Part shown: piece after piece, positions 54,153 to 63,363 of the stretch
Numbering within the stretch: position 1 is the stretch's first letter
Layout: each line of letters begins with the position of its first letter
Program-made: the position numbers and the translations under genes
DNA from: Halobacillus halophilus
GTDB taxonomy: Bacteria > Bacillota > Bacilli > Bacillales > Halobacillaceae
NCBI RefSeq assembly: GCF_020171985.1
Contig: NZ_JAIVAL010000006.1
Location: forward strand, 1 to 64,000
DNA: 64,000 nt
Reading direction: 5' to 3'
Notes under the pieces: model-generated
What the model was told of the DNA's origin: nothing
Databases searched by the model: none
The model's input: the letters and a program-made list of their open reading frames with translations, nothing else

Positions 54153-54965
54153 TTATCCATTTAAAGAACGGTTTATAAATAGAAAGCTGACGACAGCAAG
54201 CAGCAGCTGTTTGTTTTTCCATGAGAGCTCGTTCGACAATTCTACGATATCGTTATCCACGTCTCGAAACAACTCCGTATATTCATGAGGGAAGCGTCCA
54301 TTATAAAAATGCGCCCAACGGTGCCCTTCTTCATCCGATAAGGAAAAATCACCAGTAGTACCTGAGGCTTTTACGGAAAGAACACGCTGCTCGTCCTCGT
54401 CCATTATTTCACCCTTCACTTGAAAAAGACTTTTAAATTCTTCTTGTATGTAAGTACCTGCATGATGTCCTTCTTGATTGAAAATCGTAACCTTTGTCTC
54501 TTTAAAACCGTTTCGTGTGAAGGAAAAGAGCTTATCCCCGTCCTTTGTATAAAAGCTGTATGTACTCGGAGCGAGTGATAAAAAAGATTTACGGTAGAAG
54601 ACAAGCGGATACAGCCACCAGGGGAGCTTCTCCGTCTTCAACATTCCAAAATAGGCGCCATTCTTCTCGAAGGCCAACAGCCGTGGGAGTTTCCCTGAAT
54701 CGGCTTTCCATACGACGTGATCGGCCTCAAGCAGTGAACCAGACGATTCGGGAATAGATAAGTCTTTAACCTTATTATATTTATGACGGCTCGAGGCAGC
54801 TATCATAACCATAAAAATAACAGGGACAAGGAGGACGGCTGCTTCCAGCCATTCTTGACTGGTCTCCGGGCGATTTAATAATAAATACCCTGCCATAACC
54901 AGTATAAGCACTCCGGTAAGGGAGTAGGCCAGTTTTTCTCTTCTTTTGTACATGTCAGCAATCAT
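54153..54965 (-). CDS. Membrane protein with LURP-one/scramblase-like domain
   Basis: 270 residues from ATG 54965 (AGAAGGA upstream). Two N-terminal helices (about 15-55) are followed by a beta-rich soluble domain (about 70-240: STYSFYTKDGDKLFSFTRNGFKE, GEIMDEDEQRVLSVKASGTTGDF) that resembles the tubby-like LURP-one-related fold, and a hydrophobic C-terminus. The family label is tentative and function unknown. It looks like an insertion relative to the B. subtilis order. Confidence 0.65.
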   Translation of the reverse strand: MIADMYKRREKLAYSLTGVLILVMAGYLLLNRPETSQEWLEAAVLLVPVIFMVMIAASSRHKYNKVKDLSIPESSGSLLEADHVVWKADSGKLPRLLAFEKNGAYFGMLKTEKLPWWLYPLVFYRKSFLSLAPSTYSFYTKDGDKLFSFTRNGFKETKVTIFNQEGHHAGTYIQEEFKSLFQVKGEIMDEDEQRVLSVKASGTTGDFSLSDEEGHRWAHFYNGRFPHEYTELFRDVDNDIVELSNELSWKNKQLLLAVVSFLFINRSLNG

Positions 54966-55090
54966 TGTTAATCCTTCTTTCTGGCCCAAACGCCCACTGT
55001 CATCTACATTACGTTTATCTCTCATAAAAGTTTCAAAGGATTATGGAGGTAAGAACAGGTGCAGGCATGAGGGCGGTGCATGTGCTCATA

Positions 55091-55146
55091 AAAAAACGAT
55101 ACCGAAATCGTTAGACAGCTATCTAACCATTTCGGTACCGTTTCAA
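55091..55146 (-). terminator. Terminator of spxH
   Basis: Long stem aacgataccgaaat/atttcggtaccgttt with T7 on the minus strand. Confidence 0.85.
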
Positions 55147-55155
55147 AAATGTTTA

Positions 55156-56043
55156 TTATGTGCCGAGATATTCCCAGAAGGCCCCGTGTTTTACAGGGAC
55201 TTCACGCGCTTTTTGTTTCAGCACTAATTTTTTCATTTCTTTTTTAGCCTGTTGTTCTGTCCAGTCGTAGACGACCGCAACTTCTTTGTTCGCTACAAAT
55301 CGGTAGTAGTGCAAAAAGTCTTCCAGAGAAGGTTTGATGGCAGGGGTTGGATCCTTTTGCAGCATCTCCTTCAGAACTTTTACATACACATCATAGGAAT
55401 ACATACCGGTTATTTTCAGTCCGGCATCTTCTTCCGATTCATTGAAAAGAACAATGGTCGGCGTTGATTCTACTTCCATTTCGTGTGTCAATTTTAAGTC
55501 GCAGTTCAAGGCGTTGCGAGCGGTATCTGAATGAAGATCTCTTTTGAACTCTTCTACGTCCAGACGGCTCTTACTGGCGCATTCAATTAATACATCTTCA
55601 TCCGATATGTTTTGTTTTTCCAGGAAAACATACTCCTGAATTTTTCTGAGAAACCGCATACCTGCTTTTTTGCCTTGCAGCTCGGCTGCTTTTACAGCAA
55701 GAGAAGCCGCATAAGGGGAGGAAACCGGATTCTCAATCCAAACATCACCATCACAGCACATGCCGGTGCGGGAAGTGGTGCTGTCCCACGCTTTTTTCAG
55801 GTTTTCAGGTTTCTTCACTTTGTTCTGCTGAAAGGAAGTCAACTTCCCGCTTATAATGGGACGGATAGTAAAGAAGCGGCCGTACTCGATAGTGAGTTTT
55901 TTTAAGAATGGTTCAAGTGACCAGCATTCAGGACAGAGCGGATCGATAAACACATAGATTTCTATGGGCCGCTTTAATAAATTGAAAAAACCGCTGGCTG
56001 TTCCTTGTGTATCGTTATTGCTGCTCAAGCTTTTCCAACTCAC
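55156..56043 (-). CDS. spxH: ClpXP adaptor SpxH (YjbH)
   Basis: 295 residues. DsbA/thioredoxin-like domain with CPEC (Cys37-Cys40) in [15 protein letters not shown], a further GMCCDGD Cys pair and a helical C-terminal part. It brings Spx to ClpXP for degradation in unstressed cells. Its start overlaps the end of yjbI by four bases, so globin and adaptor are translated together. Confidence 0.95.
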   Translation of the reverse strand: MSWKSLSSNNDTQGTASGFFNLLKRPIEIYVFIDPLCPECWSLEPFLKKLTIEYGRFFTIRPIISGKLTSFQQNKVKKPENLKKAWDSTTSRTGMCCDGDVWIENPVSSPYAASLAVKAAELQGKKAGMRFLRKIQEYVFLEKQNISDEDVLIECASKSRLDVEEFKRDLHSDTARNALNCDLKLTHEMEVESTPTIVLFNESEEDAGLKITGMYSYDVYVKVLKEMLQKDPTPAIKPSLEDFLHYYRFVANKEVAVVYDWTEQQAKKEMKKLVLKQKAREVPVKHGAFWEYLGT

Positions 56044-56441
56044 TTCGATTCTCCTTTCTCCTCTTCTGGTGTGTTCATCATGTGGTTCGCGGTCATCGTT
56101 AGCCGTTCGAAAATAGCGGACCGGTAAGGTTCTTCAATAGAAACCTCGTTTAAAGCGCCTGACATACAAGACAGCCAGGCGTCTCTACGGGTGGGTGTAA
56201 TCTCAAAAGGCAGATGTCTGGCTCTCAGCATCGGGTGACCGTGCTCTTCGATGTAAAGAGGAGGGCCGCCGAAGAACTGAGTCAAAAACTGTTTCTGCTT
56301 CCGCGCCGTTTCTGTTAGATCCTCCGGAAAGATCGGAATTAAATCCGGGTGACGGCTTACTCGGCTGTAAAATGCTTCGACGAGCTCTGATATTTTTTCT
56401 TCACCAAGCGCCTCATAAATCGTTCCAGGTCGCTGTACCAT
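56040..56441 (-). CDS. yjbI: Truncated haemoglobin YjbI
   Basis: 133 residues, group II truncated globin. [53 protein letters not shown] with the proximal His, and RDAWLSCM. It binds haem and oxygen. It shares an operon with spxH, a link conserved in bacilli and staphylococci that ties it to redox stress. Confidence 0.94.
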   Translation of the reverse strand: MVQRPGTIYEALGEEKISELVEAFYSRVSRHPDLIPIFPEDLTETARKQKQFLTQFFGGPPLYIEEHGHPMLRARHLPFEITPTRRDAWLSCMSGALNEVSIEEPYRSAIFERLTMTANHMMNTPEEEKGESK

Positions 56442-56495
56442 AAAATCCCTTCCTGTCTGTTAATCCATTTTAGCAATGGGCGTGTTCTACGGCAA

Positions 56496-57077
56496 CTATT
56501 CTGATTCTTGCCGGGCTTTATAAAAGCGTTTGATCTTATTATCTGTTTCCCTTTCAGGAATATTGCATTGATTTAAAATTTGGGAAAAAACGTTTTTTCC
56601 TTGTTCTTTCGACTTAGCTTCCAGTTCCAGCTCAAAATCCTCCTGATCATAATAGAGACTGTGATCGAGGACAAGAAGGGTATCCTTGTACTCGATTTCC
56701 TTTCTTCTTGTGGTCAGGGAACCAAGGAATTTCAAGTCGTCTAAAGAAACGCCAAGCTCATCCAGCTGTTTTCCAACATTTGGTTTCTCCACCATGCGGT
56801 TTTGAATCCATAAATCTGCCTCGTGTTCAGACAGTGAGTCATGGGTTTCAAGCAGTCCTTCTGGATGAGGCTGTTTCAGGGTCAGCGTCCATTGATCATT
56901 TTTCTTCCTGATGCGGAGAGCAGCCCCTAGACTGCGAAGCTTTAAATCATCTGATTCAAAATAATAATTGGTTTGCTCCATGAATTCAACTGATTCGAAT
57001 GGGTATAATTGGTGGACTCGATCGTACTCATCCTTTGTGAGCAAGTTCTTATATTCAATTTCGATTTCCTGGGACAA
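56496..57077 (-). CDS. yjbK: CYTH domain protein YjbK
   Basis: 193 residues. N-terminal EIEIEYKNLL is the CYTH signature (ExExK); alternating charged strands RIRKKNDQWTLTLKQP and FELELEAKS complete the tunnel. CYTH enzymes hydrolyse triphosphate tails such as thiamine triphosphate or inorganic triphosphate. Divergent from yjbM. yjbL, present between these in B. subtilis, is absent. Confidence 0.92.
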   Translation of the reverse strand: MSQEIEIEYKNLLTKDEYDRVHQLYPFESVEFMEQTNYYFESDDLKLRSLGAALRIRKKNDQWTLTLKQPHPEGLLETHDSLSEHEADLWIQNRMVEKPNVGKQLDELGVSLDDLKFLGSLTTRRKEIEYKDTLLVLDHSLYYDQEDFELELEAKSKEQGKNVFSQILNQCNIPERETDNKIKRFYKARQESE

Positions 57078-57190
57078 TTTAGAATGCCTCCTTTATCATT
57101 TCTGATGTGACTTAACTTTATGATACAATGAATGCATGAGAAAACGCACATATTTACTATACAGATTGGATACATAAAGGTGGGCGCAAG

Positions 57191-57829
57191 ATGAATTGGG
57201 ATATATTTATAGCACCTTATGGACAAGTAGTTGACGAACTAAAAGTTAAATTAAAGGGAATGCGCCAGCAGTTTGAATATGAGATGGAGCAGTCCCCGAT
57301 TGAATTTGTCACAGGGCGCGTAAAACCAAGATCAAGTATCATTGAAAAAGCCAGGAGAAAAGCCATTAATCCTGAAAACATTGAAAAAGAGTTACAGGAT
57401 ATTGCGGGTGTGCGTGTCGTCTGTCAATTTGTAGATGACATTTATGCTGTCGTAAACATGCTGAAAAACCGTCACGACTTTAAGATCGTTGAAGAGAAGG
57501 ATTACATCTCCCGCAAAAAAGAGAGCGGTTACAGGTCCTACCACGTAATCATTGAGTATCCAGTCGAAACCATCCATGGAGAAAAGATTGTGTTAGCAGA
57601 AATTCAAATCCGTACACTGGCTATGAATTTCTGGGCGACCAACGAACACTCCTTAAATTATAAATATGCTGGTAAAATACCAACTGAAATTAAAAGCCGG
57701 TTAAAAAGAGCCGGAGAAGCAGCCTTCCGTCTGGATGAAGAAATGTCCAAGATTAAAAGTGAAATCCAGGAAGCACAGAAAGTATTTTTGCGTAAAGAAG
57801 ATCAGAAAAACCATACTAAAAAGAAGTAG
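57191..57829 (+). CDS. relQ: Small alarmone synthetase RelQ (YjbM)
   Basis: 212 residues. Synthetase core: VTGRVKPRSSIIEKARRK, DIAGVRVVCQFVDDIY, KESGYRSYHVII and EIQIRTLAMNFWATNEHSLNYKY. It makes pppGpp/ppGpp without a hydrolase domain. First gene of yjbM-nadK-yjbO; GGGCGC is a weak ribosome binding site. Confidence 0.95.
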   Translation: MNWDIFIAPYGQVVDELKVKLKGMRQQFEYEMEQSPIEFVTGRVKPRSSIIEKARRKAINPENIEKELQDIAGVRVVCQFVDDIYAVVNMLKNRHDFKIVEEKDYISRKKESGYRSYHVIIEYPVETIHGEKIVLAEIQIRTLAMNFWATNEHSLNYKYAGKIPTEIKSRLKRAGEAAFRLDEEMSKIKSEIQEAQKVFLRKEDQKNHTKKK

Positions 57830-57844
57830 AGGAGTGGGCAGCAG

Positions 57845-58660
57845 ATGAAATTCTCGATCCTTTCTAAAGGCGACCAGAAATCGAATGAAATCCGATCCAA
57901 AATCAAAAATTATTTAACTGAATTTCAGTTGGAATACAATGAGGACGAACCTGATCTTGCTATCTCTGTAGGAGGAGACGGCACCTTATTAGAGGCCTTT
58001 CACACCTATGTTCACCGCCTTGATCAAACAGCCTTTATCGGGATTCATACCGGCCACTTAGGCTTCTATGCCGACTGGATGCCGGAAGAACTGGAAAAGC
58101 TGATCATTGAAATCGCGCGGACGCCTTTTCAGGTGGTGGAGTACCCGCTTCTTGAAGTGACCATCCGCCCGAAAGACGGGGAAGAGGAAGATCGATATCT
58201 GGCATTAAATGAATGTACCATTAAAACTTCAGAAGGTTCGGTCGTTTTTGATATCGAAATTAAAGGCGATCATTTTGAAACCTTCCGCGGAGACGGACTT
58301 TGCATTTCTACACCATCCGGCAGTACAGCTTATAACAAAGCGCTCGGCGGTGCGATTCTCCATCCTTCTCTGGAAGCGATTCAGATCGCCGAGATGGCTT
58401 CCATTAACAACCGTGTGTTCCGTACCATCGGTTCTCCACTAATTTTGCCAAGCCATCATACCTGCTTATTAAAGCCGTTGAACGACCGAAGTTTCCTGAT
58501 TACGATGGATCATATTACCCGCACATATAAAGACGTGAAATCAATTCAGTGCCGTGTGGCGACTGAAAAAGTCCGTTTTGCCCGCTTCCGTCCGTTTCCT
58601 TTCTGGAGACGTGTCCACGACTCCTTCGTATCCGATGAGTATTCAAATTCGAAAGATTGA
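57845..58660 (+). CDS. nadK: NAD kinase
   Basis: 271 residues. GGDGTLL (phosphate-binding), [13 protein letters not shown], the NE block LALNECTIK and the [21 protein letters not shown] block are NAD-kinase hallmarks. It makes NADP from NAD and ATP. Starts 15 bp after relQ behind GGAGTGG; its end overlaps yjbO. Confidence 0.95.
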   Translation: MKFSILSKGDQKSNEIRSKIKNYLTEFQLEYNEDEPDLAISVGGDGTLLEAFHTYVHRLDQTAFIGIHTGHLGFYADWMPEELEKLIIEIARTPFQVVEYPLLEVTIRPKDGEEEDRYLALNECTIKTSEGSVVFDIEIKGDHFETFRGDGLCISTPSGSTAYNKALGGAILHPSLEAIQIAEMASINNRVFRTIGSPLILPSHHTCLLKPLNDRSFLITMDHITRTYKDVKSIQCRVATEKVRFARFRPFPFWRRVHDSFVSDEYSNSKD

Positions 58661-59553
58661 GTACGGTTACCAAAAGCTGGCGCGTGCCGCCTGAGGCATC
58701 AAGTCAGACAGTGAGGGATTTCCTGCAAAAGCGGGCCGGTTTCTCCCGTCAGCTCATCAAACGAGTGAAAGCGGCGGGATCCATTTCTGTCAATCACCAG
58801 CCTGCTTCTCTCAAACTGAAAGTGGAGTCGGAGGCAGTGGTTACCGTTTATTTTCCGGAGGAAGTACGCGGTGAGAGGATGACTCCTGAAGAAGGAGCCC
58901 TCATAATCCGCTATGAGGACGAAGATGTGATCGTTATTGATAAACCATCTTCAGTACCGGTCGTTCCATCTTCCCACCATGAAGGTTCTTCCATTGCAAC
59001 CCGGCTTCTTCATCATTACGAGAAGCAAGGACTTTCCAATACTGTTCATATTGTCACAAGGCTGGACCGGGAGACGTCAGGACTTATGCTTGCCGCGAAG
59101 CACGCTTACAGTCACCGGTTGCTTACGCTTGAGAAAAGCAGGCTCGATCGCTTTTATACGGCCCTGGTAAAAGGAAAGCTCAAAGAGAAGGAAGGCGTTA
59201 TTGAAACGCCGATTGCCCGGAAACCAGGCTCTATTGTGGAACGGACCACTTGTGAAGATGGAAAACCATCCAGGACGTTATACAAGGTTCTGGAAAGCTA
59301 TGCACAGCATACGCTCGTCAGACTGAAGCTTGAGACCGGGCGGACTCATCAGATCCGAGTCCATATGGCTTCCATTGGTCATCCCCTCGTAGGGGACACT
59401 TTATACGGGGAGACAGAAGATCTACCCTGGAGCGGCCAGGCTCTTCATTGCCATGAGCTTGCCTTCGCCCATCCCTGGACAGGCGAGCATATGTCTTTTA
59501 CCTCGGGCATTCCTGAAGAGTGGAATCGTTATGTCAGGACAGCTGAATACTAA
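58657..59553 (+). CDS. yjbO: RluA/RluD-type pseudouridine synthase (YjbO)
   Basis: 298 residues. N-terminal S4-like part ([27 protein letters not shown]) and the catalytic [18 protein letters not shown] block with the active Asp; [20 protein letters not shown] follows. It modifies uridines in rRNA or tRNA. The TTG start overlaps the nadK stop (TTGA) and lacks a clear Shine-Dalgarno, which suggests translational coupling. Confidence 0.92.
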   Translation: MSTVTKSWRVPPEASSQTVRDFLQKRAGFSRQLIKRVKAAGSISVNHQPASLKLKVESEAVVTVYFPEEVRGERMTPEEGALIIRYEDEDVIVIDKPSSVPVVPSSHHEGSSIATRLLHHYEKQGLSNTVHIVTRLDRETSGLMLAAKHAYSHRLLTLEKSRLDRFYTALVKGKLKEKEGVIETPIARKPGSIVERTTCEDGKPSRTLYKVLESYAQHTLVRLKLETGRTHQIRVHMASIGHPLVGDTLYGETEDLPWSGQALHCHELAFAHPWTGEHMSFTSGIPEEWNRYVRTAEY

Positions 59554-59587
59554 AAAATCAGACTCGCCCGGAGTCTGATTTTTTAGT
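59553..59587. terminator. Bidirectional terminator between yjbO and prpE
   Basis: Perfect stem aaaaaatcagactc/gagtctgatttttt with five-base loop; it overlaps the prpE stop. Confidence 0.9.
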
Positions 59588-60317
59588 ATCTGAATTTCTC
59601 TTCCACGAGCGGCATGGAGGAAGGAACACTAACGAGTTCTTCTTCCGGCAGGCGAAACGCCGTTAGTTGGCCTCCAAATACGCAGCCCGTATCAATGTTG
59701 ACGGTTTTATTAACGAAGCGGGGTTCGCGCACTGGCGTGTGTCCGTAAACGACCCACAAGTCGCCATCATAATGCTGCGCCCAGTCTCTTCGTACAGGAC
59801 GTCCGTCCGGTAGCTTTTCTCCTGTAATATCGCCATACAATACGAAGGTTTTGACCTTTTTATTATTTTTTCCGATATCTTCTCTGCGAATACCAGCATG
59901 GGCGATGACAGCGTCCGCTTCTTCCAGCACGTGATAAAGAGGTGATTCTTCTACCAGTGTCATAAACTGCTTTCGAACCTTCTTTTGTTCACGTGTGGAT
60001 AAGCTTCGGTATTCTTCTGCTGTGGTTTCTAAACCGTGTGTTTCTTCTACAGGGTTGCCGAGGAAAAACCGGTACAGTTTATTGCAGTGGTTGCCGGGCA
60101 CATAGAGCGCTGTTTTTTCTTCTAATACTAACTGGCAGACAAACCGAATGCACTCCACTGAAGCAGGACCGCGGTCCGTAATGTCACCAACAAAGACCGG
60201 AGTGCGTCCATCAGGGTGATAAGGAATTCCGTTTTTCCATTCGTAGCCAAGTTCCGTAAATAGCTGCTTTAATTCATCAAGGCAGCCATGAACGTCACCA
60301 ATTACATCAATTTTCAT
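59583..60317 (-). CDS. prpE: PrpE-like metallophosphatase
   Basis: 244 residues from ATG 60317, seven bases behind AAGGAGA (two extra ATGs just upstream). Calcineurin-like motifs [18 protein letters not shown] and YGHTPV. PrpE of B. subtilis hydrolyses symmetric dinucleoside tetraphosphates. Position beside yjbO supports the name. Confidence 0.92.
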   Translation of the reverse strand: MKIDVIGDVHGCLDELKQLFTELGYEWKNGIPYHPDGRTPVFVGDITDRGPASVECIRFVCQLVLEEKTALYVPGNHCNKLYRFFLGNPVEETHGLETTAEEYRSLSTREQKKVRKQFMTLVEESPLYHVLEEADAVIAHAGIRREDIGKNNKKVKTFVLYGDITGEKLPDGRPVRRDWAQHYDGDLWVVYGHTPVREPRFVNKTVNIDTGCVFGGQLTAFRLPEEELVSVPSSMPLVEEKFRY

Positions 60318-60397
60318 CATCATTCTCCTTCCAATAAGTTAATAAAATTAAGATGGCTCTTAAAATGAAGATAAATTCGCTCAAAATGCCATAGTAA

Positions 60398-60515
60398 GCT
60401 AAAGGACCGGATTTTGTAAGGCTCGTCTTCGAGATAATTTAGGCCCGTTGCTCATATAGAGAGGGCCTCCCACTCAAAAATTGTCTCGAAACTGAATCTA
60501 CAAGTAATGGGAGCT
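60398..60515 (+). repeat. Dispersed inverted-repeat element, copy D (minimal form)
   Basis: Left end ggctcgtcttcgagataat and right end tgtctcgaaactgaatct are inverted, with little between them; both outer flanks (gaccgg..., gggagctt) match copies B and C. It is a roughly 110-bp form in the 300-bp gap between prpE and the RodA-like gene. Confidence 0.75.
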
Positions 60516-60576
60516 TTTCTGAAATAAATCCTTACTGAGAATTACAGAGTTTGTGTACATCGGCTTAGAATAATTA

Positions 60577-60619
60577 AAAAAAGGCGGGAAGTCTTTTACA
60601 AAGCTTCTCCACCTTTAGT
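60577..60619 (-). terminator. Terminator of the rodA-like gene
   Basis: On the minus strand aaaggtggagaagc pairs with the cttcccgccttt arm, followed by T7. Confidence 0.8.
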
Positions 60620-60624
60620 GAGTG

Positions 60625-61797
60625 TTATTCAAACATATAAGATCTTGTACGGGATTTGACGTTCAGCACGAGGCCGATTGCGAGCATATAAGCAAGCGTC
60701 GAGCTTCCACCGTAACTTAGAAAGGGAAGGGGAAGTCCTGTGATCGGAAGCAGCTGAATGGACATGCCGATATTTTGAAAGACTTGAAACGCGATCATTC
60801 CTACGACACCGACAATCAAATAACTTCCAAACGCATCGTTACTTTCTAGAGCGATTTGAATCATCCGGTAGACCAGAAGGAAAAACAGCGTGACGACAAT
60901 ACTTGAACCTACGAACCCAAACTGTTCGGATATTGCTGTGAAGATCATATCGGTATGGCGTTCGGGCACCATCACTTCAAAGTTGCCCGGACCTTTTCCG
61001 GTCAGCTGTCCGGAGCCGATCGCTGTGATGGCTTTAATTAGCTGGAGGCCGGCGCCCAGCTCGTACTTTTCAGGCTGAAGCCACCCATAGAAGCGGGAGT
61101 CCACGTGGGCAAATACGGATTCCTCAAAGAACGTGGTAACCTTTGTGATATTAAATAGGAACGTGGTCGCAACAGCAGCAATAACGACTAGTACAGATGA
61201 GACGATCGAAAGCAGAATTCTCCATTGAATACCGGATACTAAAATCATAAATGTGGTAATGGATACTAACACAAGGAATGTACCCAAGTCCGGCTGCACG
61301 GCAATAAGTCCCATCGGAACTACAGAAAGAAGCATCAGCTTTCCTAGCAGCATAAGATCCGTCTTTACAGTTTTCATCCGGGTTTTTTCATTATGTTTAA
61401 CAATCACATGAGCAAGCGTTATGACAAGGAAAACCTTCATAAATTCAGAGGGCTGGATGGTACCGATGCCAGGTAATTTAAACCAGCTCCACGCTCCGCC
61501 TGAATAGTGAACGAGTCCCGGTGGAAATTTAAAGAAAAGCATAAGCAAGGCCGTAAGACCAAATCCGTACAGCCCCCATACGAGTTGATGAAGGCGGTCA
61601 TAATCCAGAATCATAGCCACGCCTGCGACTATGCTTCCAAGTATGTACCAGACAATTTGTTTCATATAAGAACCCTGATCTCCAGCGCCTAAGTAAGGAT
61701 CTACGGTGTAAAGGGTATAGCAGCTGATGATTCCAAAGGCCAGGACAATGAATATAATGGTAAAATCAATCGGTGAAGTTTGCTGATTATCATTCAT
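60625..61797 (-). CDS. rodA: SEDS-family cell-wall polymerase, RodA-like
   Basis: 390 residues from ATG 61797 (AAAGGGA upstream). Ten membrane helices. SEDS motifs: GGAWSWFKLPGIGTIQPSEFMK, QPDLGTFLV, ISEQFGFVGSS and the C-terminal LPLPFLSYGGSSTLAYMLAIG. RodA, FtsW and SpoVE are glycosyltransferases that polymerise lipid II. The length and the absence of an FtsW-type tail favour RodA, but the paralogue cannot be settled here. Confidence 0.88.
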   Translation of the reverse strand: MNDNQQTSPIDFTIIFIVLAFGIISCYTLYTVDPYLGAGDQGSYMKQIVWYILGSIVAGVAMILDYDRLHQLVWGLYGFGLTALLMLFFKFPPGLVHYSGGAWSWFKLPGIGTIQPSEFMKVFLVITLAHVIVKHNEKTRMKTVKTDLMLLGKLMLLSVVPMGLIAVQPDLGTFLVLVSITTFMILVSGIQWRILLSIVSSVLVVIAAVATTFLFNITKVTTFFEESVFAHVDSRFYGWLQPEKYELGAGLQLIKAITAIGSGQLTGKGPGNFEVMVPERHTDMIFTAISEQFGFVGSSIVVTLFFLLVYRMIQIALESNDAFGSYLIVGVVGMIAFQVFQNIGMSIQLLPITGLPLPFLSYGGSSTLAYMLAIGLVLNVKSRTRSYMFE

Positions 61798-61913
61798 GAA
61801 TGTTCCCTTTCTATCAAGCAATCTGTTAAACTACGGTTATAATTGTAAGTGTACATGATTCTTCCAATAATTTTAAGTCAACTTTAGGATTTAATGAAAA
61901 GAAAATACTTTCG

Positions 61914-61942
61914 TTGACAAACGCCCAGTAGGCAATTAAGAT
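61914..61942 (+). promoter_or_regulatory. mgtE promoter
   Basis: Perfect TTGACA (61914-61919), 17-base spacer and TAAGAT (61937-61942), 41 bp before the mgtE start. The leader is too short for a Mg riboswitch. Confidence 0.7.
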
Positions 61943-61982
61943 TAAACGGTCAAAAACGAACAGAACGTCAAGGAGGGGAGCT

Positions 61983-63347
61983 ATGGAACACTTAGATGAC
62001 CAGGAGCGCCAAGAGGTTTGGGATACGATAAAGGATGCGCTTTTTAATGATTACATTGACCAATTCCGCGCCGAGTTTCTAGAACTCCACCCTTATGATC
62101 AGGCCATGATTTTCGAGGGATTAGATGTTGATGTTCGTATGCAGATCTATACGTATCTATCTCCCGAAGAAGTAGCCGATTTCATGGAGCATATTGATTA
62201 TGAGGAAATCGAGCCGTTTTTCTCTGAAATGGATCCCAGATTTGCGGCACAAGTATTCGCAGAAATGTCTACAGATGATGCGGTAGATATTTTTAATGAA
62301 CTGGATAAAGACAAAGTGGCAAGCTTCCTGACCATTATGGATAAGGAAGCGGCCCAGGAAATAAAAGATTTGCTGCACTACGAAGAGAAAACCGCGGGCT
62401 CTATTATGACCACGGAGTTCGTCATCGTGGAGGCCGGCATGTCGATCAGGGAAGCGATGCTTCATTTAAGAAAAGAAGCCCCTGATGCTGAAACGATTTA
62501 TTACACCTATGTCATTGACGAAGACAAGCGTCTGGTTGGGGTTATATCGCTTCGTGATTTAATTATCTCAGAAGACGACTGGCTTATATCAGACGTCATG
62601 AATGAGCGTGTGGTGTCTGTTTCTGTAGCGGAAGACCAGGAAGAGGTCGCGCGAATGGTAAGAGATTATGATTTTCTTGCCCTTCCCGTTGTTGATTTTC
62701 AGAATCACCTGCTCGGCATTATTACGGTCGATGATATTATGGACGTTATGGAAGAAGAAGCAAGCGATGACTATTCCAAGCTTGCCGGTATTTCCGATGT
62801 AGACAGTCCTGATGAAAATGCTTTTGATTCAGCTAAAAAAAGGCTGCCCTGGCTGGTTATTCTGCTGTTTTTGGGCAGTATAACGGCAAGCCTGATCGGC
62901 CGCTTTGAAGAAACGCTTGATAAAGTTGCGATTCTTGCGATCTTCATTCCGCTTATTGCCGGAATGGCCGGGAATACAGGGACACAGGCTCTCGCGGTTG
63001 CTGTTCGCGGTATCGCAACAGGCGAAATTGATAAACAGGGTAAGACGAAGATGATGCTGCGGGAAGCTGGAACCGGAGTGATCACCGGAATTTCCTGCGG
63101 AGTTCTCATTACACTTGTCGTTTATTTCTGGCAGGGGAACTTCTTTTTAGGCTTACTCGTCGGACTTTCCATTTTATCGACGTTGATTGTAGCCACCCTG
63201 GCTGGTTCACTCGTACCTCTCATCATGCATCGATTTAATATCGATCCTGCTGTTGCATCAGGACCATTCATCACGACCATCAATGACATCATTTCCATAC
63301 TGATTTATTTCGGTATGGCGACAGCATTTATGAATTTACTCATCTAG
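61983..63347 (+). CDS. mgtE: Magnesium transporter MgtE
   Basis: 454 residues. Acidic N domain (about 1-125, helical repeats), two CBS domains (about 135-255), a plug helix, and five membrane helices (from about 285) with GNTGTQALAVAVRGIATGEI lining the pore. It lets Mg in and is gated by Mg binding to the cytosolic part. GGAGGGG precedes ATG. A CPA2 antiporter gene follows after 16 bp. Confidence 0.95.
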   Translation: MEHLDDQERQEVWDTIKDALFNDYIDQFRAEFLELHPYDQAMIFEGLDVDVRMQIYTYLSPEEVADFMEHIDYEEIEPFFSEMDPRFAAQVFAEMSTDDAVDIFNELDKDKVASFLTIMDKEAAQEIKDLLHYEEKTAGSIMTTEFVIVEAGMSIREAMLHLRKEAPDAETIYYTYVIDEDKRLVGVISLRDLIISEDDWLISDVMNERVVSVSVAEDQEEVARMVRDYDFLALPVVDFQNHLLGIITVDDIMDVMEEEASDDYSKLAGISDVDSPDENAFDSAKKRLPWLVILLFLGSITASLIGRFEETLDKVAILAIFIPLIAGMAGNTGTQALAVAVRGIATGEIDKQGKTKMMLREAGTGVITGISCGVLITLVVYFWQGNFFLGLLVGLSILSTLIVATLAGSLVPLIMHRFNIDPAVASGPFITTINDIISILIYFGMATAFMNLLI

Positions 63348-63363
63348 TGGAAGGAGGGCGAGT

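Noticed and set aside
61820-61980. Possible Mg riboswitch (M-box) before mgtE
   Set aside because: The promoter at 61914-61942 leaves a leader of only about 35 bases, and no terminator or M-box core was seen.
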